Shown here: positions 48,350 through 60,300 of the stretch, piece by piece | How positions within the stretch are numbered: the stretch's first letter is position 1 | Layout of the letters: the number at the start of each line of letters is the position of its first letter | DNA from: Syngnathus acus | Taxonomy: Eukaryota > Chordata > Actinopteri > Syngnathiformes > Syngnathidae | Direction of reading: 5' to 3' | Length of the DNA: 64,000 nucleotides | NCBI RefSeq assembly: GCF_901709675.1 | Contig: NC_051096.1 | Coordinates: 1,541,001-1,605,000 of the forward strand | Program-made: the position numbers and the translations under genes | The notes under the pieces: generated by a model | Told to the model about the DNA's origin: nothing | The model's database searches: none | The model's input: only the letters and a program-made list of their open reading frames with translations

Positions 48350-51300
48350 ATGCCGCCGCCCGCCGACACCGTCAAGGTGGCCATCGAGTGGCCGGGGGCC
48401 TTCCCCAAACTCATGGAGATCGACCAGGTAACGCTTGCACACTCAATTCACCCAGTGGAAAACAAAAAAAACAATCTACTTATGAGCAACATAAAAGTGA
48501 AAGATATGTCCATTGTGTTGTGGAAAAATAAATTCAGAAAAACGAAGATGGTTCGAAAAAAATATGGCTACTTTCTGAAGAAGTTGATTTAAAACAAAAA
48601 TGAAATTTAAATTGTATGATCGAGTCCACCAAAAATACACGATTAAAAAAAAGACTACAGTCAATCATTAGGTATCGTGCGTGTGCACGTGAGTCACGCA
48701 CGCACCACCGGTAGTAAAAGTTTGGCGTCGTCACGGCAACGGGGTCGGCCTCGACGCACCAACCTCTGCAGATGTTGCCGTTCCCTTGCCTCCGAGGCGC
48801 CGCGATGCGGCTGCGCTCATCATCCTTCGCTTCCTCACACTGCTGTTCCTCCTCTTCCTCTTGTTGCACCGCCTCCGCCTCATGACCACCTTCCTCATCC
48901 TCCTGATTCGCGTACGAAGGGCCTATGGCGGCATATGGCAGTGTGAGTCATGCCATGCCAGAGCCCCCTTCACCCCCCGTGTGTGTATGTGTGAGGTAAC
49001 ACCCCCATTCACCAATAGGTGTGATAAAAGAGGACCTTGAGAAAAAAAATGAGCGCATACGAAATCACAACGTTAAGGCGGAAAAACATTTTTTTTTAAT
49101 TGTATCGTATATTGACACGCACAACTTTCTTCTTGGACCTTATCAAACTCTCAACTGACCTTCCTTTTGCTCTTCTTGTTTTGGCAGAAAAAACCACTCT
49201 CCGCCATCATCAAAGAAGTGTGCGAAGGGTAAGTTGACAAAAAGTTGCAAAACGCCACAAAATGTTCAATTTCTCAACAAATTTTGGCCACACACTAAAA
49301 TTTGTTGTGTAAATTGAGACCCGTGAATGAATGAACTGTTTTTATTGCAGTTGGTCTCTGGGGAATCATGAAAATTTTGCGCTGCAAATGGCTGACGCCA
49401 ACTTCTACATCACTGAAAAGGTTTGGTGTATATAAACAAAATGTCCCCAAATGTGAGCTTCGTTGTTTCAATATTGTTTTTTGTGCGTGTGTCTCAGAAT
49501 CGCAATGACATCAAGAATGGCTCCATCCTGCGTTTGACCACCTCACCTGTAAGTGGCGCTGTGTTTGCTTGGCATGATTCGCCTCAAAGGCCAAAAGCTA
49601 AGCAGAGCTGCAGTGTATTAGCTGGATGAGCTTAGCTGAGTGGCATAGCATATCATGCTAATGCAGGTGTGTCTTGTTAGTACCAAACGGCGCTGCAGCT
49701 GCACGAGCGGATCCAGTCGTCCAGCATGGACGCTAAGCTGGAGGCGCTCAAGGACCTGGCCAGCGCCTCGCGCGACGTCACCTTCGCCCTGGACTTCATC
49801 AACATGGACGGCATCTCGCTGCTCACCCAGATGGTGGAGAGCGGCACAGAGTAAGTCCCGCCGCCTCCTCTCGCACTTGTTCAGACAAACTACGAGTATC
49901 TCGACTGAGGCCCAACCTTGAAGAACAACAAAAACTTGAGGGAGTGGGCCCAGCTGCCAGCAAAAAAAAAAAAAAAAAGGAGGAGTTGTGGCTTTGTTTG
50001 CGTCCCAATACTTTTGTCTTCCCCAGAGGCTGTCTGGATTGAAGGTTAATAAAAGTCAAGGCAGTTTCTGCTGAGGTGGACTTTTTCATCCATGATGGAA
50101 AGGCCTCGCGCACGCACACACACGCTCACAGTCTCGCCTGTGCACATAGGAACTGAGTGGGCGGCGTGTTTTTGCCCACTTGTGTGGCAAATAAAGGTTT
50201 GCCCGTTGAAAGGCGCCCTTTGCCTGCAGCCGTGGCAGCGCAAGCTCATGTTGACACCTCATTAAATCGCCTTTATGTAAATCACATCTGCATGTGCGTG
50301 CGTAGGCTCGCGTGCACATTTGATTGCACAAGCGAGAGGCAGAAGGCGCCCTCTACTGGCGCAAACTAGCAGCTGAGGCTTCCTTCGTGGCATTCGAGCA
50401 TCCAAAGTGATATATTTTTAGTCAGGTTAGAAAAATACGTTTTAATTGAAGTCACACCTTGCAACAAATATGTTATTGTTTTTCTTTTTGAATTTTTCCT
50501 TGGCAGTGTTTGCGTAAGTCAGCAAAATCACTGCCATGTGTTTTTGTCATGTTTACATAATTTCTTGGATAAGGAAACAATTTCTGTTGAATATTTTTTT
50601 CCCCCCAATGACTCTTTCCTTGTTTATGTTGTTTTGTTTGCAACTCAAGTTTGATGCTCTTTGCCTGTTTTTCTTTTGTGGCATTTGACGGCAAAGTTTG
50701 TAAAATGTTTGCAGGCGCTATCAGAAACTGCAGAAGATTATGAAGCCCTGGTAAGACACCCTGCGTCCGCGTTCTCCGGTGTTGTGCTCAAGGCGGTTCT
50801 GCGCTCTTCTGCTTCTTCACCGCCAGTGCTGCCGCAGCTCGAGTCCGCATGATTGAGAGCGGCGGCCCAAAATGTCTTCTGGGAACTCATTCAAAGCTTC
50901 CGTTTTGTGCTGCATGTCCTTTTTTCAGGGCGTTCTTTTCCTCTCAATGCGAAGGACTGCCAAGATTTGTTTGTCTATTAACAGCATGTATTCTTTTTTT
51001 TTTTTCTTTTCTATTTTCTTAATCTTGGTGGTCCTGTGTGACGCGGGGGTTCACTTTGCCATTCATCCATTCAAAGAGGTGTCTCTTCTTTCTACCACCA
51101 TGGAATCATCTTTTATCCTCATTTAAAGACTCTAGAAATAAAAATCTGGAATTGTACATGTATAAAATACTAACACGGCACGTGAATTTTTTTTTTTCTT
51201 GCCCTTTAATCTTTTGACAGCTTTCTATGACGTTATTAACAGTGTCAAGAATGACTCAAAGACGCTGAATTCATTTAGTCCTGACATGGCGGCGCTCCTC

Positions 51301-54300
51301 AATTCAAATGATGTTGTGCGCATTAGAACACTAGAGGGCGCTATCGTATAGGTTATCGCTGGGTGCTGAGTTTGGCCTTCAATTCTGAAGTGAACCAAGT
51401 TGGCTTGTTTTTGGTCTTTCGATAAAGCAAATGTGTCCAAAAGTCACAAGACAGTTTTCTTTTGCTTCTTTAGTTTCATTTGTGCTTTGGATGTGTTCTT
51501 CGGCAGGCCTTCCCACGTGTTCCTCAAGAACAAATTTGAGTTAGAGAATTTTGATACGAATGGCGTTAATAACCATGTCTGATACCTGAAGGGGAACCTT
51601 GTCTTCCCGTTTGTTTTCTTCCTCTTGCATGACTGGGCACTCAACAACTCTGGCTCGCTCCCGCTTTTCCGTATCCGCTCTCCAAGCTCGCAGCTGCTTC
51701 TTCCTCCTCATCTGCCGCCGCTGCTGCTGCTACTGCTGCTGGCCGCTCACTCGCTCCTCGTCCGCCAAAGCATGTCCCTCATTGTTTTGTATTTGTGCCT
51801 GTGCCTTGTAGTTTCGGCGACCTGCTCTCGTTCACGCTCACGGCCTTTGTGGAGCTGATGGACCACGGCATCGTCTCCTGGGACACTTTTTCCGTGGCCT
51901 TCATCAAGAAGGTGAGCGGAAAGATGCCTGCCGAGCGGACGGGCTGTAAAGGCGGGCGTGCTCCTTTGCGTCGCAGATTGCCAGCTACGTCAACAAGGCG
52001 GCCATGGACACGGCCGTGCTGCAGCGCTCGCTAGCCATTCTGGAGTCCATGGTGCTCAACAGTCAGGACCTCTACCACAAGGTGGCGCAGGAGATCACCA
52101 TCGGCCAGCTCATCCCGCACCTGCAGGGGTGAGCCTGCGCTTGCACTAGAAGCAACTGAAAATGGCTGGGGTGAAAATAACAAAAGAAATATTCAGAGAT
52201 TTCAACCAAATATTTAATCTGTGGCTTTTGTCAGAATAACAATTTCCAAGAAAATTACAGAGTGAAGCCCCACAAGTGAATAGCGTCCGCAAATAATTGC
52301 AAGCCCTCTACTAAACAAGATCGGTCGACCCCCGTGCGATCACGCCCAGGCACCTGCAGATTCACCAATTATTTTGAAGCTGTTTTAAGATTCGTGCCCT
52401 ATGTGTGTCCTTCCAGGACGGATCAGGACATCCAGACGTACACCATCGCTGTCATCAACGCGCTCTTCCTCAAAGCTCCCGAGGAAAGAAGACAAGTATG
52501 AATTCTTGACTACTCCCCTGCTCCTTCTCTTCCTTCTCACCTGCTTTGGCCTGCACTTCCTAACTCCATCTCGTATCAGTGCCGTTCAGCTGGCTGTGCC
52601 CTTAAATAATGAATGAAGCCCCACCCCACCACCAACTTTCTCCTGTGCACATGTGCCGGAATGCCGCATTGGAATGACATGACATTATTAAAAATACAAA
52701 ATGCTTTTTTGACAGTAATTCCTCAGCCAGGCTTCCTTTGTTTCCCCCCCTCTCCATCTTATGTCAACGCCGCCGTCACTCTCGCTCACCTTGTGGTGTG
52801 TTTGCTGTCTTTTTTTCTCACTGTGTTTCCTCGCCACGCTAGTCTGATGAGCACATTGTGGACATCCTAAATTGTCCCTTGACAGTAAGTGGCACCCTCC
52901 ACTACGTTAGCTGTACAGACATACTTTTCCGTCTGGCTTTGGATATTTCTCATTCGTTGTCATTGTTTTATCATTTCAAGTTGTTTTCATCTCTGTTTGC
53001 CGATTGTCCCTTTGTGGTGTGCAGGAGATGGCGGACATCTTGGCCCAGAAGCAACTGCGCTCCATCATCCTCAGCGTAAGCGCCAACCCGACCCGCTTAG
53101 CTCTCTTCATTCTTTGGGTGGGGACTTGGGCTGACGTGGTGTTTTGCGCTGGTCAGAACGTGATCCGGAGCCCGACGCCCATCAACGACGAGATGGCGCA
53201 CCAACTGTACGTTCTGCAGGTTCTCACCTTCAACCTGCTGGAGGACCGCATGATGACCAAGATGGACCCCCAGGATCAGGTCAGCGGTTGACGTTAGGAG
53301 GGAAAACATATTCAATCTTGGGGAGAAAGCAAACAATCCTCATTTGGAGGAAAAATCTATTTTTCCTCATGAAAAATGTTTTGTGAAAAATCCATCGAGA
53401 CTTGGAAATACAGTCAAACTTCGGTTTTCGACCACAATCCGTTCCAGAAGGCGATTTGAGAAGTGAATCGGTCAAATTACAAATCTATTTTTCCCATTAC
53501 AAATAATGGAAAAAATTTAATCTGTTCTAAGACTAAAAAAGACGCCTTTTTTAAGCATTTTTTCATTTGCGCATTTTTGTCCGATCGCGCAACAGCAGCG
53601 CACCGCCGAACGCACAACCGTAGCGCGCCGCCGACCGTGCAACGCATTATTGTGACAGAGCCATCGCTGAAATTTAGAAAATATTTTTAAAGTCCTGATG
53701 TACTTTCCAAAATTTAAGTGGACCTCAGTGCGTAGGGAGCTTAATTTGGTCTGATCGCGCAACCGCAGCGCGCCAGGCGCTCACTGTCGCATTGCTTTAA
53801 GAGAGAGCGTCTTTGTGTTTTCGGATGGCTTTACTGCTCCCTCTTGCTTTCTTTGGAGGCATGATTAGGGGTTAATACAATCCTCAAAGTAACGAAAATA
53901 CAATAACGAACGGAGTCAGTCGGCATCCGGGCCGCACGGTCGGGTTTTCTCGGGTCCTTTCGGCTCATCTCCCGAGGTTCAACCTCCGAATTTTGTTCGA
54001 CAACCGAAGCAAAAAAAATCTCAAATTTTTCATTGAAATTCCGATTTGTTCGAGAACGGGGACGTTCGAAAACCGAGGTTTGACTGTAATTTTTTTGTGA
54101 AACAAAGTTGTCATTTCCAAGATCTTTTGAAATTATTCATTTTTTTACAGGAGTGTTGACAGGATTTTTTTTACCATGTTTTTGGCAGGCTCAGCGTGAC
54201 ATCATCTTTGAGCTGCGTCGGATCGCCTTTGACGTGGACTGCGAGCCCAATAACAGCGGTGGCAGCAGCACGGAGAAACGCAAATCCATGTACACTCGCG

Positions 54301-57300
54301 ACTACAAGAAGCTTGGATTTATTGTAAGCATCCTCGCAAACCAAAGTCAGACCTCAACTTCGGAGTCTTGAGTTGCAAGCACAAACCGCATGAGCGCTAT
54401 CTTACAAAATGCTATTAGCTCAGTGCTAACATACAATGCAAAACCTCTCAGAGAGGCTGTTGCAAACTGCAGACTTTTTTTTTTTTTTTATTCCCCCGCA
54501 GAATCACGTGAACCCGGCAGTGGATTTCACCCAGATTCCTCCCGGAATGCTGGCGCTGGACAACATGCTCTACTTTGCCAGGCACCACCAGGACGTCTAC
54601 ATCCGGGTCAGTCCGCGATCCTTGTGAAATTGGTGAAGGCAAAAATGAGCCCTGTAATTCAACTGGCACTTTGGTTGCTTTGCTGGCGCGTCAGATTGTT
54701 CTCGAGAACAGTAGTCGGGAGGACAAGCACGAGTGCCCTTTTGGACGCAGCAGCATCGAACTCACCAAGATGCTCTGCGAGATCCTCAAAGTGGGCGAGC
54801 TGCGTAAGTCACACACGCATCATGTCACCGTGCTTCACGTAGTCACACGAAAATGGACGTTTTTCCATTTCATCCATCCATCCATCTTCTTCTGCTTATC
54901 CGGGGTCGGGTCGCGGGGGCAGCATCTTTAGGAGGGACTCCCAGACTTCCCTCTCCCCAGCCACTTCATCCAGCTCATCCCGGGGGATCCCAAGGCGTTC
55001 CCAGGCCAGCTGAGAGACAGTCTCTCCAGCGGGTCCTGGGTCATCCACAAGGTCTCCTACCGGTGGGACATGCCCGGAACACCTCCCCAGGGAGGCGTCC
55101 AGGAGGCATCCTGATGAGATGCCCGAGCCACCTCATCTGGCTCCTCTCTACGTGGAGGAGCAGCGGCTCTACTCCGAGTCTCTCCCGGATGACCGAGCTT
55201 CTCACCTTATCTCTAAAGGAGAGCCCGGACACCCTGCGGAGGAAACTCATTTCGGCCGCTTGTATCCGGGATTTCGTTCTTTCGGTCACGACCCATAGTT
55301 CGTGACCATAGGTGAGGGCAGGAGCGTAGGTCGACCAGTAAATTGAGAGCTTTGCCTTTTGGCTCAGCTCTCTGTTCACCACGACGGACCGGTACAGAGT
55401 CCGCATTACTGCCGACGCTGCACCGATCCACCTGTCGATCTCGCGCTCCATCCTGCCCTCACTCGTGAACAAGACCCCAAGATACTTGAACTCCTCCATT
55501 TGGGGCAGAATCTCATCGCCGATCCGGAGAGGGCATTCCACCCTTTTCCGGCCGAGGATTTGGAGGTGCTGACCCTCATCCCGACTGCTTCACACTCAGC
55601 TGCGGACCGCTCCAGTGAAAGCTGGAGATCACGGCTTGAAAAAGCCAACAGCACCACGTCGTCTGCAAAAAGCAGACATGCAATGCTGAGGTCCCCAAAC
55701 CGGACACCCTCAACGCCTCGGCTGCGCCTAGAAATTCTGGCCATAAAAGTTATGAACAGAATCGGTGACAAAGGGCAGCCTTGGCGGAGTCCAACCCTCA
55801 CTGGGAACGAATCCGACTTCCTGCCAGAAATGCGGACTAAACTCTGGCATCGGTGATACAGGGACCGAACCGCCCTTATGAGTTGACTCGGCACCCCGTA
55901 CTCCCAAAGTACCCTCCACAGAACTTCCTGAGGGACACGGTCGAACGCCTTCTCCAATTCCACAAAACACGTGGACTGGTTGAGCGAACTCGTATATAAC
56001 AGGAGTGGAACTCCTTACAAGCCCTAGGCTTCGTCTCCCTCCTTGCACTGTTATTGCTGTAATAATATGTGCTAAACAATAAACCTAAACCTAAACTCCC
56101 ATGGCCCCTCGAGGATCCTGCCAAGGGTGTAGAGCTGGTCCACTGTACCACGGCCAGGACGAAAGCCACACTGCTCCTCCTGAATCCGAGGTTCGACCTC
56201 CCGACGGACCCTCCTCTCCAGCGCCCCTGAATAGACTTTACCAGGGAGGCTGAGGAGTGTGATTCCCCTGTAGTTGGAACACACCCTCCGGTCCCCCTTC
56301 TTAAAGAAGGGAACCACCACCCCAGTCTGCCAATCCAGGGGCACTGTCCCTGATGTCCACGCAATGCCGTAGAGGCGTGTCAGCCATGACAGCCCCACAA
56401 AATCCAGAGCCTTTAAAAACTCTGGGCGCATCCACCCCTGGGGCCCTGCCCCCGAGAAGTTTTTTAACTACCTCAGTGACTTCGACTCTAGAGATTGGAG
56501 AGTCCACCTCAGAGTCTCCAGGCCCTGCTTCCACAATGGAAGGCGTGTCAGTGGAATTGAGGAGGTCTTCGAAGTATTCTCCCCACCGACTCACGACGTC
56601 CCGAGTCAAGGTCAGCAGCACGCCATCTCCACTGTAAACAGTGTTGACGGTGCACTGCTTCCCCCTCCTAAGACGCCGGATGGTGGACCAGAATTTCCTT
56701 TTTACAGTGATTGAAATGTTTTTTCCATTTCAATCAATGTAAAAAAAACAACAACTCTATTTTACCAATTGTATTTGATGTATTTAATTCCAGTTGTACT
56801 TTGATTCATGTTGACATTGTTTCATCTTTGTTCAAGTTGGGCTGTGTTGACAGCAGATCTTACTTTTTTATTTTTGCTTGCTGGCGTGTCTCCAGCTCTG
56901 CCTCCGCATTATTATTTATTGATATATTTATTTATTTTTGTATCCTTTCTCCATCTGCCGGCCCGCTCCCGGCTCTCCATCTGCTGCGCTGAGCCACAAC
57001 GCTCTCCCGGCGAGTCGAAACAAATCTTTATCTCTCGCGCTCTTTAGCTGTCTTGTTGGGATTGGAGTCGCCTTACACAACTGAAAGTATGTAGAAGTAA
57101 TTGAGGTGAAAAGCATTTTTCAAGAGGAAATAAAAGCTTCTGCCTGCGAGGCCGCCGTAATTAGCCGTCAAGCTCATTAAAGATGATTAGCGCACGCGTT
57201 CTCACGCTTGGCCACATCAAAGTACGTGCGTGCACCTTTTCGCTTCAACGTCATAAGAACAGGAAAAGACATGCTGTGTCGTATACTTTGCCATTACAAC

Positions 57301-60300
57301 TTCACATTTGCTTGGCCCTTAATACTAACATTTCATTATGCTCATGTGCTAATGCTAATACTGGCGACGCTATGTTGTAATTTTATATCCTATATTTGGC
57401 TTGAGCCTTTTTTAAGTTTTGCTTTGTATAGATTATTTTTTCCTCTTTGTCCGGGTCCTGGAGCCACGCCGTTGCCAAGCACCGCATGAGATGACACTTT
57501 GCCTCTGTAGCCCGCATAGCGACTGCACTGTAAAATGGTGCTGACGTTGCTTGCTACACACACACTCTCCCCTTGTCACAGCGGGCCATGAGGCTGGCAA
57601 TTAGAGCGAGGATGACATCTTTGACTGTGCATTCATCATGTGGCTTAGCTACAAGGTGACTCTCCTTTACACACACGCACACACAAGTGGACGCTGGCAG
57701 ATGTCAGGGGTGGCGCGAAGCCCGTTAAAGCCCCCATGCCCTTGTGGACCTCATTTGCATGGTGTCCAGCCCACTAACGAACTGACGTCACACATTCACG
57801 GGCCCTCAGGCATAGGCACAAAAATAGACTTCCACTTGGATGGCAGCGGGACCCGCTGACCTCAACCAAGGCACGCGCGTCCCATGAGGGACAGTTGATG
57901 TCTGCGTCTTTTTCTTTTTTTTGTACGTGTCAGTTGCTATTTATACAGAAGACACCATATTTGTGTGAAAGGGTCTTCAGCTAATGTCTTAACTCTGGCA
58001 AACACCTCCTGTTAGCTTTATGCTAACACATAATGCCAAATGCCGGAGACAAGCTGATAGATAGCATTGTTAAGAAATGGATATGGAGTTGTTTCCAGGT
58101 GAGCGTGACCCAGCGTGTGTCCGTGTGCTCGTTGTCTCGCAGCTGGTGAAAACTGCCACGACTTCCACCCGATGTTTTTTACGCACGACCGCTCCTTTGA
58201 GGAGTTCTTCTGCATTTGCATCCAGCTGCTCAACAAGACCTGGAAGGAGATGAGGGCCACCAGCGAGGACTTCAACAAGGTCAGCCGTCCGTGCTCGTGG
58301 TTGTGGACTGCGAAAAGTGCAATTTGTCTGTCCTAAATAGAATGGCCAAAAAGACACAGCAAGCCTGCCACCCAGTTTCGATTGTGCTCACAATTGTGTG
58401 ATTCAAAATATATTTACATATATATCAGTGTGATTTAATACAATGAATTGTCTCCAGACTGACAATTTGTGCGTTTGAACGGTAGCAAGAATTCTGATGC
58501 TAGGTGCACCCACCGCCAGGCAACCGTACCCGTTGCCATAGCAACCTTTCTCCAAATACAGCGCCGTTGCTCGACACTGTTTGGGCCGGCTCGCTTCATT
58601 CTATTGTCACCATGTTTGTGCGAGCATCTTCCCTTCCCTCCCCTCCCTCCTTCCATCCTCCTCTATAATATAGTGGACCCCCCCCACACACACACACACG
58701 CAAACACACACATCATGTGATCCTCTTGCCGCATCACTATTGGCGTGTGCGACGGTGGCCCGTATCCAATCAGAGCTTCTAAAACCGCAGATCAACATAA
58801 GGCTGAGAGTGAGAGAGAAAAGGGAAGGGAAGAAGAAGACGACAGGTACAGCGTTGGGAATTTTCATAGCGACGGCAATACTTGGGAAAGGAATACATTG
58901 TGGGGGGGGACAAAACGATCAGACGAGCTGCCTGTGCCGCTGTGACTCGCACTCGCCGCCATCAGCTAGACGGCCATCTGCCTCCCCCCACAGTCCGCCC
59001 CCTCCCCCTTCCTCATCCTCTCGGTCCGCCCGAGCTGCGGAGGATTCGGTTGCGTGCACACTCGCGACTATGGAGCCAACATGTAAGTAGAAGTGAGGGT
59101 GAAGGGGGTGGTCAATCAGCAATGCTTGATTGGGGGAGGAAGAGGAGGTAGCATTTTTGTGTTACCTGAAAGAGGAGAAAGATGGAGCCCACGACCCAAA
59201 TTGCAGAATAATCTACTGGATTACACACATCACTGTGTGGGTGTGGGCAAGTGTGTGTTCGGGGGGGGGGGGGCTTTGCTGAATGTGATTAAGCCACACA
59301 CACCGATTTATTACCTCAGGGGACGTGGTGGCACGCATCTGCTGGTGTTTTTATCTGGGTGGGGGGAGGCGGGGGGGTCAACATGGGATTAGCATCATCC
59401 TGCAGCGCCAACCTAATACTTTCTACTTTCCTTGCATTCAAATTGTCCACATGATTTTCTCTGGAATGAGGACAATTCTGATTTGTAATTGTTCCCAAAT
59501 AGTTCTTTTTGTTTTCCCACCTTGAAGCCCCTCCGTGGGTGCCACACAGGCCGACCGATGTTTTTGAGAAACTCTCGAGACTCACTGGAGGTGTGCCTGT
59601 CTTTTTTGACACGTCTCACCGGCGTGTAGTAGCACAAGCGGCATGCAGTGTCGCGCTCCCCCGTTGCTTTTTTTTTCTTTGCCGAGAGCCTCTTTTGTTT
59701 CTTCAACTCTTCCAGATTTGGGTTTGTGGACCCAGCCCACCTCCCCCATCCCGCACAGCCACCTTTTGTTGCGTTCAGACGAGCTATTTTTATCATCCGT
59801 CTTCACCTCCTACTGCCTGGGCGAGCTTCTCTTTTTTCTAAATCCTCTGTCTTTTTGTGTGCGTGTGCGCGCGTGTGTGTGTGTTCATTGTGGCTTGCAC
59901 TAATATTGAAGCACGCCGGAATGACCCGCGCTCATCATCCATCAGCACGAGCAGCAGCAGACAAGATTTGCTCTCGATTCTATTTGCATGCATCAACAGT
60001 CTCGAGTAGACACTCGAGACTGTTGATGCATGCTGAAATGCGATGTGTGTTTCGGATGTGACACGCTCGATGGTGCTCGGGCATCTCTGCTGCTCTACAC
60101 GTCGTTTCTTCAGCGGCTTAAGAAGAAGGAGGAGGCTAGAGTCAGTAGAGATGGAGAAAATCATCCTAGGTCAAAAACTCTTTCATGACTTCTTTCTTAC
60201 TGCAAGCTGAGCCGCCGCACGACTATTTAAGAGGCTTATCCACGCTACGCCCGTGTCGTCTTTGCGCTTTCTCCTACTTAGTGGCGATTAGCGCTCCTCG

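Noticed and set aside
55041-56621. Minus-strand frames of 100-185 aa as host genes
   Set aside because: They encode fragments of the Rex3 reverse transcriptase and are frameshifted.
59838-60164. A 108-aa minus-strand frame in the elmo1 intron
   Set aside because: It owes its length to the palindrome at 59986-60033 and low-complexity CA/GT sequence; no family match.
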